Part shown: piece after piece, positions 1 to 7,104 of the stretch
Layout: the number at the start of each line of letters is the position of its first letter
Position numbering within the stretch: position 1 is the first letter of the stretch
Assembly: GCA_910575265.1 (NCBI GenBank)
Contig: CAJTEA010000006.1
Span: 1 to 64,000, forward strand
Reading direction: 5' to 3'
DNA: 64,000 nt
Origin: Oscillospiraceae bacterium
Lineage (GTDB): Bacteria; Bacillota; Clostridia; Oscillospirales; Oscillospiraceae
Made by a program: the position numbers and the translations under genes
The notes under the pieces: generated by a model
The model's database searches: none
The model's input: only the letters and a program-made list of their open reading frames with translations
What the model was told of the DNA's origin: nothing

Positions 1-2
1 TC

Positions 3-98
3 AAGCGTTTTCGCCGTATTTTTACCCGCTATGACAAGCTTGATGTTATCTTTTTGACTTTTGTCTATTTTGCACTTATTGTTGATGCCCTTATGTGA
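3..98 (+). mobile_element. C-terminal end of an IS5-like transposase, cut by the window edge
   Basis: The third frame is open from the first bases to a TGA at 96-98 and gives about 31 residues, including RRIFTRYDKLDVIFLTF. The RYDKL stretch followed by a short hydrophobic tail is typical of the extreme C terminus of IS5-family DDE transposases. Only this end is visible, so completeness, inverted repeats and target duplication cannot be judged. It lies just upstream of a frameshifted gene. The family call rests on motif recognition alone. Confidence 0.6.
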
Positions 99-125
99 AC
101 ACTACCTAAGAAAAAGGTGGTAAGG

Positions 126-492
126 ATGAACCCCCATCTGGCTTTTGCAGGTGTTTTGGCGCTCGGCGCATTACTGGGCCTTGGAAGGTGGAAGCTTCAG
201 AATTTACACGACAGTGTAAAAGGTGAGCCTGTACTAACCGAACACGCTAAGGTACATGCCAAATCGGAAACCGGTGGATACCGGCGCAGTCCACCGGCTT
301 ACTATCTACTTCTATGTGCCGGAACGGGATACTGTAGTCGTTTGTAAAGTCCCAAAAGGAATTTGGGAGTACCTTCCCAAAAACGACTGGGGCATGCTGT
401 ATCATCAGGGCGGGGCTTTTTTCTCCTTCCAGCGAGACTGTGACGGAGAGATTATAGACCCAGAATCATATGCTCAAATTTGGGAACTTTAA
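126..492 (+). pseudogene. DUF2500-like small membrane protein, frameshifted
   Basis: The first part is read from ATG 126 (GGTGG just upstream): an N-terminal hydrophobic segment (HLAFAGVLALGALLGLG) followed by VLTEHAKVHAKSETGGYR. The second part continues in the next frame from about 285: TIYFYVPERDTVVVCKVPKG, then DWGMLYHQGGAFFSFQRD. Together they follow the DUF2500 plan: one membrane helix, an AKV.AK strand, a YYVTF-like strand, and a final G.L..QG..F.SF.R block. A one-base shift near 280-300 separates them. Function is unknown for the family. A sequencing error is possible, but the neighbouring transposase end fits local decay. Confidence 0.55.
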
Positions 493-505
493 AGGAGTAC
501 CGTAT

Positions 506-1249
506 ATGTCCGATCAATTCATCCGCACCCGTCTGCTCATTGGGGACAAGCCCCTGGACCGACTGAGAAACGCCAAAGTTGCTGTATTCGGTGTGGGGGG
601 TGTAGGTGGTTACACCGTTGAGGCTCTAGCACGGTCAGGCGTAGGAACTTTACACCTCTACGACGACGACACTGTGTCAGAGAGCAACCTGAACCGACAG
701 ATTGCCGCCCTCCACTCCACCCTGGGCCAGCCCAAGGCGGAGGTCATGGCCCGGCGGGTGTTGGACATCAATCCGGACTGTAACGCAGTTCCCCTTCGTG
801 TGTTTTACCTCCCTTCCAACGCGGATCAGGTGGAACTGTCTCAGTATGACTATGTGATCGACTGCATCGACACCGTAACCGCGAAGCTGGAACTTGTGAC
901 AAGGTGTATCGCTTTACAGGTGAAAATCGTCAGTGCTATGGGGACTGGCAACAAATTTGACCCCTCCGCCCTTGTGGTCACTGACATCTCCAAGACCAAG
1001 GGCTGTCCTCTGGCCCGTACCATGCGCAAGGAACTGCGCAAACGTGGGATTCATCACTTGAAGGTGGTCTATTCTACTGAGCTGCCCACCTCTCCCCTGC
1101 GCCCGGCGGACTGTGAGTCGCCAGAGAACAGCGACACCCGCCCTGTTTCCACGGCACGGCGGGATACGCCGGGTTCTACGCCCTTTGTCCCTGCCGCCGC
1201 CGGTTTGCTATTAGCTTCGACTGTTGTTCGCGAATTAGGCGGATTTTAA
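506..1249 (+). CDS. tcdA: tRNA threonylcarbamoyladenosine dehydratase
   Basis: This is a 247-residue E1-like (ThiF/MoeB superfamily) enzyme. TcdA uses ATP to cyclise t6A at tRNA position 37 to ct6A. The N-terminal nucleotide-binding motif is VFGVGGVGGYTVEALARSG, followed by DDDTVSESNLNRQ, the conserved region that contacts ATP and the substrate carboxyl. DYVIDCIDTVTAKLEL and the C-terminal GSTPFVPAAAGLLLAS also match the family. An upstream in-frame ATG exists at 470, but TAAAGGAGTA immediately precedes ATG 506, so the shorter form is chosen. It is followed by its own terminator. Confidence 0.92.
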   Translation: MSDQFIRTRLLIGDKPLDRLRNAKVAVFGVGGVGGYTVEALARSGVGTLHLYDDDTVSESNLNRQIAALHSTLGQPKAEVMARRVLDINPDCNAVPLRVFYLPSNADQVELSQYDYVIDCIDTVTAKLELVTRCIALQVKIVSAMGTGNKFDPSALVVTDISKTKGCPLARTMRKELRKRGIHHLKVVYSTELPTSPLRPADCESPENSDTRPVSTARRDTPGSTPFVPAAAGLLLASTVVRELGGF

Positions 1250-1261
1250 AGTAATACAAAG

Positions 1262-1289
1262 CCGTACCAGTAAATGCTGGTACGGTTTT
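1262..1289 (+). terminator. Intrinsic terminator after tcdA
   Basis: A nine-base-pair stem (ccgtaccag / ctggtacgg) with a six-base loop is followed by TTTTG. It lies 12 bases after the tcdA stop codon. Confidence 0.8.
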
Positions 1290-1346
1290 GTATGTTTTCT
1301 CCCAAGTTTGGAAATACTATCTCCGCTTTATTGAGGAGGAATGAAG

Positions 1347-1526
1347 ATGAGCCTGATTGTCTGCACGGACCCCTGCGTGTATCAGAAGGACGGCTACTGT
1401 TCTCTGTCCCGGGCTGCCTCCGCTGGGGAACCGGGACGGTCCGGATGTGTCAACTTTGTACCTGTACAGACATCACAGCAAAGCGGCCATAGCCTCCCGG
1501 ATGTTCGATACCCGGATCAGCTCTAG
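1347..1526 (+). CDS. Small Cys-rich protein, convergent with radA
   Basis: This is a 59-residue ORF with a strong GAGGAGG site seven bases before ATG 1347; ATG 1341 is too close to that site. The N-terminal half has four cysteines (C6, C10, C18, C34) in the arrangement C-x3-C-x7-C-x15-C, with CVYQKDGYCSL recognisable from short Clostridial proteins of unknown role that probably bind metal. Homologues usually end soon after GCVNFVP. Here the last ~20 residues run into radA on the other strand, and the two genes overlap by 54 bp. The long tail may be a chance extension. Confidence 0.5.
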   Translation: MSLIVCTDPCVYQKDGYCSLSRAASAGEPGRSGCVNFVPVQTSQQSGHSLPDVRYPDQL

Positions 1527-2843
1527 CCCCTCCGGCACAGACAGCTTACCTTGAATGCGTTTTGGGATGACGCACTTTGTAAAGCCGAGCCGGCTGACCT
1601 CCGCCAGACGCTGGCCCAACGCGCTGGCCGCGCGAAGTTCACCGGTCAAGCCTACCTCACCGACAGCAGCCAGGTCATGGGGGACCGGCTTGTCCCGAAA
1701 GCTGGAGGCCAGCGCAAGGACCGCGGCCAGATCGGCGGCGGGTTCCTCCAGGTACAGCCCGCCGATCACATTAATATAGGCGTCACAGTTCCCGACCATC
1801 AGTCCCCCTCGCTTCTCCAACACCGCCAGCAACAGCATAGAGCGGCTGAAATCAAAGCCGTTGCTCACCCGCCTGGGATTCCCTAAACTGGATGGCACCA
1901 CCAGAGCCTGGATCTCAGCCAAGACCGGGCGAACACCCTCCATCACACAGGTGACACAGGTGCCGGGAGTGCCGGTGGGCCGTCCGGCCAGCATAGCCTC
2001 AGAGGGATTCGGTACCTCGGTCAGCCCACCATCCTCCATCTCAAAGACGCCGATCTCATTGGTCGCGCCAAAGCGATTTTTCGCCGCCCGCAGAATGCGG
2101 TAGAGCATGTGCCGCTCCCCCTCGAAATAAAGGACGCAGTCCACCATATGCTCCAGCACCTTGGGACCAGCGATGGAGCCCTCTTTGTTCACATGGCCGA
2201 TGACAAAGACAGTAACCCCCTCCCCTTTAGCCAGCTGCATCAGTGTTAAGGTACATTCCTTTACTTGACTTACACTGCCTGGGGCAGAGGTCACATCTCC
2301 ATGATAGAGTGTCTGAATAGAATCCACAATCAGCAAATCGGGCTGGAGTTGATGAACAGCATCTACCAGGTTTTCCAGGTTGGTCTCCGCAAGCAGGTAT
2401 AAACCTTCTCCCTGGACCTTCAGTCGTTCCGCCCGGAGCTTGATCTGCCGCTCCGACTCCTCGCCAGATACATACAGCACCTTGGCAAAGCGGCACAGAT
2501 TGTCGCAGATTTGAAGCATCAAAGTAGACTTCCCCACCCCCGGTGCGCCGCCTACCAGCACCAGGGAACCTTTCACTGCGCCGCCACCCAGCACCCGGTC
2601 CAACTCCCCCATACCGGTCGCGAAACGCAGCTCGTCGGTGGTCTCCACCTCTTTCATAGGCTTGGGACGGTTAACCGCTACCCCCAGTGTGGAACCTCCT
2701 CTCACCGGACTGGATCGTTTTGCGGGTTTCTCCGCCGGACGCTCCTCAATGGTGTTCCAGGCCCGACAGGCCGGACACTGTCCCTGCCACTTGGGAAACT
2801 CATTGCCGCATTCGGTACAGTAAAATAATATCTTGGCCTTCAT
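1473..2843 (-). CDS. radA: DNA repair protein RadA
   Basis: A 456-residue RadA/Sms, the normal length. It is a RecA-like ATPase that promotes branch migration in recombination intermediates. It has an N-terminal zinc finger (YCTECGNEF ... CPACRAW, two CxxC pairs), Walker A GGAPGVGKSTL near residue 97, the RadA-specific KNRFG motif (AAKNRFGATNEIG), and a C-terminal Lon-protease-like domain containing GGLYLEEPAADLAAVLALAS. The start ATG has AAGGAGAAGAC upstream. It may be co-transcribed with the upstream cwlD, whose stop lies about 70 bp away. Confidence 0.97.
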   Translation of the reverse strand: MKAKILFYCTECGNEFPKWQGQCPACRAWNTIEERPAEKPAKRSSPVRGGSTLGVAVNRPKPMKEVETTDELRFATGMGELDRVLGGGAVKGSLVLVGGAPGVGKSTLMLQICDNLCRFAKVLYVSGEESERQIKLRAERLKVQGEGLYLLAETNLENLVDAVHQLQPDLLIVDSIQTLYHGDVTSAPGSVSQVKECTLTLMQLAKGEGVTVFVIGHVNKEGSIAGPKVLEHMVDCVLYFEGERHMLYRILRAAKNRFGATNEIGVFEMEDGGLTEVPNPSEAMLAGRPTGTPGTCVTCVMEGVRPVLAEIQALVVPSSLGNPRRVSNGFDFSRSMLLLAVLEKRGGLMVGNCDAYINVIGGLYLEEPAADLAAVLALASSFRDKPVPHDLAAVGEVGLTGELRAASALGQRLAEVSRLGFTKCVIPKRIQGKLSVPEGLELIRVSNIREAMAALL

Positions 2844-2913
2844 ATGTCTTCTCCTTTGTGGATGATAGCGCTATTGTATCAAATTTTTTCCAGAATGTAA
2901 ACGCCGGCAATTT

Positions 2914-3615
2914 TCATCCCAATGCTGTCAGCCAGCCGGCAGCGATGACAGCGGCCAGCTGGCGCTGGTAGTCTTCCTCCCGCAGGAGGGCCTCCTCTTC
3001 CGGGTTGGTGAGAAAACCGCACTCAATCAGGACAGCGGGACAGGCAATATGGTTCATAATATAGACTGTATCGGGAATTTGCTTTACAGCTCTCTCATTA
3101 TCCGGCTGTAAAGCCTCTTTTATACAGGTTTGGAAGTGTTCCGCCAAGGCCTGGGAGCCGTCAGTGGGGGCGTAAAAAACGTGGGACCCGGAGTAGCGGC
3201 TGCTGGTATAGGTGTTTTGATGAATGCTGAGGAGCGTACCCCCTTCTACCGCCTCAACGGCTTCCACCCGGTTTTTCAGATCGGAGCGTTTTTTCTCCCG
3301 GAGTGTGCTGGCCCCCTCACTGTAAAGAGAAATATCTTCTTCTCGCAGCAGTATGGGGTCCACTCCGTACAGCCCCAGCACATCCCGCAGTTTCAGTACA
3401 ATTGCCAGATTGATCTGGCTCTCTGGTACGCCGGTGAGAGAGACAGCACCGCCATCCTCGCCGCCGTGCCCCGCGTCCAGAATCAGCGGCCCAGTCCGTT
3501 GAACCACAACCGGCTGCATAGCTGGTTCCATCAGGCCGTTCAGCCGTCCCAGAGTCAGCGCCAACAGTGCCGCCACTCCAACCAGCGCTCCGGCCAGCAA
3601 AATACCTTTTTTCAA
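2914..3615 (-). CDS. cwlD: N-acetylmuramoyl-L-alanine amidase, CwlD-type
   Basis: A 233-residue Amidase_3 protein with an N-terminal membrane anchor (ILLAGALVGVAALLALTLG). The zinc site is visible: DAGHGGEDGGAV (His ligand), then an acidic ligand region, SIHQNTY (His ligand), and catalytic Glu in VLIECGFLTNPEEE. Length, anchor and the neighbouring cot operon fit CwlD, which removes the peptide side chain before muramic-delta-lactam formation in spore cortex. A GTG at 3624 is possible, but GGGAGG is spaced better for TTG 3615. It is transcribed away from the cotJ operon. A vegetative amidase cannot be fully excluded. Confidence 0.8.
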   Translation of the reverse strand: MKKGILLAGALVGVAALLALTLGRLNGLMEPAMQPVVVQRTGPLILDAGHGGEDGGAVSLTGVPESQINLAIVLKLRDVLGLYGVDPILLREEDISLYSEGASTLREKKRSDLKNRVEAVEAVEGGTLLSIHQNTYTSSRYSGSHVFYAPTDGSQALAEHFQTCIKEALQPDNERAVKQIPDTVYIMNHIACPAVLIECGFLTNPEEEALLREEDYQRQLAAVIAAGWLTALG

Positions 3616-3761
3616 TGCGACCACCTCCCTCCTATCCTATGGAAACGGCTGGGCCGGTATGCGTGTACCCATCCAGAGCGGAGGTCATAGAATGGACTGA
3701 GGGGGACGCCGCGCGCTCCCAGCGCTGTCCCCCTGTCATTTAGTGAAGGAGGGAATTTCCC

Positions 3762-4244
3762 TTGTTGATCGAAAATAACGGCACCTGCTCAACCGGATCA
3801 GCCGCAGCCACGGCCAGTTGTCCCGACAGCAATGGTACTATGCCGTCCTGTGCTGGACTTGCAGTGCCCTATGTGCCTTTTCAACAGAATAATCCCCAAA
3901 AATACTCCCAGTCTGAGGCGCTGAGCAACGGTACTTTGTTTCCTGGATTAAATCTGCCCTTCCATCTTGCGGTGGAGGGCTCCTCCCTGCCCAACACTCC
4001 TCTGGCTGAGCTCCAGGCACTGGAGTTCGTGGTTCTGGAGCTGGGACTCTATCTGGATACTCATAAGGACGATACCGAAGCGTTCCATCTGTTTAAGCAG
4101 TTTACCGCTATGGAAAAGGCAGCCCGGGCGGCCTATGAGTCAAAATACGGCCCGGTTACCAAACAGGCGGCCGCCGCAGGCGACAGCTATCAGTGGTTGT
4201 CTGACCCATGGCCCTGGAATTTTGCGCAGAATGAGGTGAAATAA
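3762..4244 (+). CDS. cotJA-cotJB: Fused spore coat proteins CotJA-CotJB
   Basis: A 160-residue protein that joins two proteins normally encoded separately. Residues ~35-75 resemble CotJA (VPYVPFQQ ... SEALSNGTLFPGLNLPF). Residues ~85-160 resemble CotJB (ELQALEFVVLELGLYLDTHK, then KYGPVTK and WLSDPWPWNF). The start is TTG 3762 with AAGGAGGG seven bases upstream; no ATG fits. CotJA and CotJB are mother-cell-made coat components that act with CotJC. The cotJC fragment starts one base after the stop. CATAGAAT at 3686-3693 resembles a sigma-E -10 box, but I see no convincing -35. Confidence 0.85.
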   Translation: MLIENNGTCSTGSAAATASCPDSNGTMPSCAGLAVPYVPFQQNNPQKYSQSEALSNGTLFPGLNLPFHLAVEGSSLPNTPLAELQALEFVVLELGLYLDTHKDDTEAFHLFKQFTAMEKAARAAYESKYGPVTKQAAAAGDSYQWLSDPWPWNFAQNEVK

Positions 4245-4245
4245 G

Positions 4246-4671
4246 ATGTTTCATTACGAAAAAAAGCTGCAATTTCCGGTGAAAATCGCCACTCCAAATC
4301 CCAAGCTTGCCGCCTTCATCATTAGCCAATATGGTGGTCCGGACGGTGAGCTCGGCGCCTCAATGCGCTATTTGTCTCAGAGGTACGCCATGCCGTTCGC
4401 TGAAGGCAAGGGACTGCTGACCGATATCGGCACAGAGGAACTGGGACACATGGAAATGGTAGCCGCCATTGTCCACCAGCTGACCCGGAACCTGACCGAC
4501 GAGGAGGTGCGCAATAACCCCACCTTCTCCCCTTATTTCGTAGACCATACCGCGGGCGTTTACCCTACCGCCGCCTCCGGTTTCCCGTGGTCCGCCGCCT
4601 CCATCCAGTCCACTGGCGATGTCATCGCCGATCTGACCGAGGATCTGGCTGCGGATGGGGCGATGGCGTAA
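4246..4671 (+). pseudogene. cotJC: 5' part of cotJC (spore manganese catalase), interrupted by the element
   Basis: Codons 1-136 are CotJC (MFHYEKKLQFPVK ... DVIADLTEDLAA); codons 137-141 (DGAMA) come from the inserted element, then TAA. It carries three of five expected di-manganese ligands: Glu35 (GPDGELGASMRYL), Glu65 and His68 (GTEELGHMEMV). The rest of the gene, including EQKARLTYDN and REREIVHFQRF, lies at 17549-17785. In the integrated state only a 141-residue truncated protein can be made. It is counted as an interrupted gene because joining the flanks restores an intact frame. Confidence 0.93.
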
Positions 4672-4678
4672 GCGCAAC
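4636..4678 (+). other. attL: left junction, GA crossover at 4654-4655
   Basis: Left of GA is cotJC coding sequence (gag gat ctg gct gcg); right of it is the element arm 4656-4678. The complement of this arm matches the right-end arm 17526-17548 at 17 of 23 positions, so the joined circle would have a palindromic attP centred on GA. This is the form expected for a large serine recombinase site. Confidence 0.85.
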
Positions 4679-4734
4679 AAGACCGGAAAGCCTTGAAAAC
4701 ACTGGATTGTTGGTAGGATAAGCCTTTTCCGGCG

Positions 4735-4786
4735 GCGATGGTGTAAAGACAACCTGTTAAAATTTTCGATGGGACAAGCTGTTTCC
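4735..4786 (+). repeat. Subterminal repeats near the left end of the element
   Basis: gcgatggtgtaaagacaac (4735-4753) repeats the attL arm segment 4660-4678 at 15 of 19 positions, in the same direction. Next, gacaagctgtttcc (4773-4786) is an exact copy of the 14-bp arms that flank the recombinase promoter at 15896-15943; gacaacctgtt at 4748-4758 is a partial copy. The rest of 4672-4862 shows no gene. Probably recombinase or regulator binding sites. Confidence 0.6.
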
Positions 4787-4862
4787 AATCCAATTTTTGG
4801 GAGAAAATGCATTACAATGAAAATCAAGTTGCGGAGCTGATTATTAGAACCAAATAAAGAGC

Positions 4863-4892
4863 AACGGAGAACGTATGCAAGCGTTCTCCGTT
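4863..4892 (-). terminator. Terminator after the histidine kinase gene
   Basis: A perfect 11-bp stem (aacggagaacg / cgttctccgtt) with an eight-base loop lies four bases past the kinase stop. It carries A/T runs on both sides, so it could act on both strands. Confidence 0.75.
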
Positions 4893-4895
4893 TCC

Positions 4896-6266
4896 TTATG
4901 TCTCCCCGCTGGGAAAAACTAAAACTGTCTGATACCCATTTTGCGGCTCACTAAGAATTTCCATGGTTCCGTGATGCGCCTCAACAATTTGACGGACCAA
5001 CAGAACGCCTAAACCGTGTCTTAGCTTTAATCTTTCATCGGTACTTTCCAAATGATTTGTTGTCGCTCTTAATTTGTCCAGCTTCTCAGCGGACACGCCG
5101 ATGCCGTTGTCCGATACCGTTATGACCGTATTGTTTCCGTTCCACACTACGGAAACAGAAATCACGCACCCTTTTGGATTATGAATGACGCTGTTCTGAA
5201 TCAAATTATACAGCGCACGTTTCAGCAGAGCCTCGTCTCCCATGATGGACGATGTTTCGCTCTCCTGGCTGGAATCAAACATAATTTGATACCGCGCCTC
5301 TAACCCGCCGTCCAAAAACTCACAGACGACTTGCCGCGCCAGCTCCACGAAATAGACTTTCTCCATCCGAAGGGGCTGCATGGAATACTCCAGCCTGGAC
5401 GTGAGGTTCAAATCGGAGATCAGGCTCCGCAGCTTCTCCCCCTGCCTGCGGATATGGGACGCCTGTTCACGGGCGGAGGCCGGGAGGGTTTGGTCAGCCT
5501 CCAATTGCCCGGCAAAACCCAAAATTACCGAGAGGGGTGTCCGCACGTCATGGGAGATACCGCTGATCCAGTCGGCGCGGGCGCTGTCCTTTTTGGCAAT
5601 AAAAGCCCCCGCCCTGTTGAGCTGCCGGTTGATCTCCGCCAATTCGCCTCTCTCCGGGAGGCTAACCGACTGGCCGGAGGAAACCGTTTCGATCCCCCGC
5701 AAAATGGGCGTGACCGCCTTTTCAACGTGCCGGGTGTTCTTCCAAATCAGCAGGACCACCACAATGATATTGGTCAGAAAGACGGCAGCCAGCCCGACAA
5801 GCAGTTTTCTCGCATAGCTCTCACTGACAGAAAAGTAATACTTCGCCTGACTGCCCTTTTCGCCGCCCACTACCAATAGCCCCTGGGGATGCTCCTGCAC
5901 ATAGACCGGATAATCCCCCAAATACCACCGGCTGAATTTTGCCACGTCCGCTGCCGTGTACCGCCGGGGCAATTCCTCCGGCAGTCTGCTCTGAAAAATG
6001 ACCGTTCCTATATCGTCCAAAACCATGGCCCAGGCGTGATGTTCTTCCAACATTTCGGCCAGCTCCCCAGCCGCCGTCAAATGTCCTGTTCCGTCCAGAG
6101 TAATCCTGTCACAGATTTCGCTCATGGAGAGGTCCGGTGTCTCCGAGGTCTGCCAGGCCCAGATCAGCACAGAGAAAAACAGGACAACATTGAGTAGCAG
6201 GAACAGCACGATGATGCCCACCATAGATAAAAAGTATTTCCGAAAGAAGCGTTCCACAGGTTTCAT
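4896..6266 (-). CDS. Sensor histidine kinase of the element
   Basis: A 456-residue membrane kinase. Transmembrane segments lie at about residues 11-37 and 155-175, enclosing a ~115-residue extracellular sensor region. A HAMP-like linker is followed by the H-box ISGISHDVRTPLSVILGF (phospho-acceptor His239), then N-box LIQNSVIHNPKG, ITVSDNGIGVS and GLGVLLVRQIVEAHHG of the ATPase domain. It overlaps the response regulator gene by ATGA, so the two are translationally coupled. Divergent position next to an immunity-type ABC exporter suggests it senses a cationic peptide or lantibiotic, as in the Cpr/Nis/Spa systems. The actual ligand is unknown. Confidence 0.85.
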   Translation of the reverse strand: MKPVERFFRKYFLSMVGIIVLFLLLNVVLFFSVLIWAWQTSETPDLSMSEICDRITLDGTGHLTAAGELAEMLEEHHAWAMVLDDIGTVIFQSRLPEELPRRYTAADVAKFSRWYLGDYPVYVQEHPQGLLVVGGEKGSQAKYYFSVSESYARKLLVGLAAVFLTNIIVVVLLIWKNTRHVEKAVTPILRGIETVSSGQSVSLPERGELAEINRQLNRAGAFIAKKDSARADWISGISHDVRTPLSVILGFAGQLEADQTLPASAREQASHIRRQGEKLRSLISDLNLTSRLEYSMQPLRMEKVYFVELARQVVCEFLDGGLEARYQIMFDSSQESETSSIMGDEALLKRALYNLIQNSVIHNPKGCVISVSVVWNGNNTVITVSDNGIGVSAEKLDKLRATTNHLESTDERLKLRHGLGVLLVRQIVEAHHGTMEILSEPQNGYQTVLVFPSGET

Positions 6267-6958
6267 TTCTCCGGCTCCTTTACCACCAGCTTATATCCCA
6301 GGCCCTTCACCGTCAGGAGCGACACGGGCTTTGACGGATTTTCCTCGATCTTCTCCCGCAGGTGCCGGATGTGGGTCATCAGCGTTGTCTCATAGCCCTG
6401 CCAGATTTCTCCGCACAGCGTTTGACAGAGAACGCCGATGGTGACGATCCGGCCCGCATTTTCCGCCAGCTTTTCAAAAACGCTATACTCCTTGGCGGTC
6501 AAGGGCGTCCGCTGTCCATCTCGGATAACCTCCGCCCGGTCTAAATCCACCGCGGCAGCGTTCAGCGTAACAACCCGCTCTTTTTCAGGATAGGCCCGTT
6601 TCAAAATCGCCTGGACACGCAGCAGCAATTCCTTCGGGAGAAAAGGCTTGACCAGATAATCGTCCGCCCCCAGCTCAAACCCGGCAAAGCGGTCCTCGGC
6701 TTCCCCCTTCGCGGTGAGCATAAGAACGGGAACTTTGCTGACGGCCCGAATTTCCTGGAGCAGTTCAAACCCGTCCATATCCGGCATCATCACATCCAGA
6801 ATGATGATGCCGGGTATTTTTGTCGCCATCACCGTCAGCGCCTCTTGCCCGGAGGCCGCTGTTGTAATCTGTGTATATCCGGCGCTCTCAAAAATGGAGC
6901 GGATCATTGTCCGCAAATCTTTTTCATCATCTACAACGAGGATTTCTCTGTCCAGCAT
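6263..6958 (-). CDS. OmpR-family response regulator of the element
   Basis: 231 residues. The receiver domain has acidic pocket VVDDEKD (Asp10, Asp11), phospho-acceptor Asp55 in ILDVMMPDMDG, Thr in VLMLTAKGE and Lys in YLVKPF. The C-terminal winged helix is recognisable from LTAKEYSVFEKLAENAGRIV and TLMTHIRHLREKIEENP to VKGLGYKL. An upstream start at 6979 exists, but AGGAGGGG precedes ATG 6958. It likely binds the four 11-bp-spaced CTCAAGG repeats in the divergent region and turns on the exporter operon. Confidence 0.88.
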   Translation of the reverse strand: MLDREILVVDDEKDLRTMIRSIFESAGYTQITTAASGQEALTVMATKIPGIIILDVMMPDMDGFELLQEIRAVSKVPVLMLTAKGEAEDRFAGFELGADDYLVKPFLPKELLLRVQAILKRAYPEKERVVTLNAAAVDLDRAEVIRDGQRTPLTAKEYSVFEKLAENAGRIVTIGVLCQTLCGEIWQGYETTLMTHIRHLREKIEENPSKPVSLLTVKGLGYKLVVKEPEK

Positions 6959-6981
6959 ATAAGCCCCTCCTGTCCGCACTC

Positions 6982-7010
6982 ATTATAGCGCAGAAACTAA
7001 AAATTGTATA
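6982..7010 (-). promoter_or_regulatory. Promoter of the response regulator-kinase operon
   Basis: On the minus strand: -35 TATACA (7005-7010), 17-bp spacer, perfect -10 TATAAT (6982-6987), about 25 bases before the start codon. The weak -35 suggests moderate basal expression. Confidence 0.6.
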
Positions 7011-7025
7011 TGCCGCCAGCGCAAT

Positions 7026-7080
7026 CTCAAGGTTATCTCAAGGTTCCCTCAAGGATCGCTCAAGGATGGTGTTGTATATT
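7026..7080 (+). promoter_or_regulatory. Four CTCAAGG direct repeats and exporter promoter
   Basis: CTCAAGG occurs at 7026, 7037, 7048 and 7059, exactly one helical turn (11 bp) apart. A possible -10 TATATT lies at 7075-7080; the expected -35 position (7052-7057) falls between the last two repeats and is not TTGACA-like. That is the arrangement expected for a promoter activated by an OmpR-family regulator bound as tandem dimers. The regulator encoded just to the left is the obvious candidate. Confidence 0.7.
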
Positions 7081-7104
7081 GACCCTACAAAGGAGGTAAC
7101 CGCT

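Noticed and set aside
4246-4671. A complete but short variant of CotJC
   Set aside because: It lacks two metal ligands and the missing part is found intact at 17549 in the right frame after a GA-bounded element.
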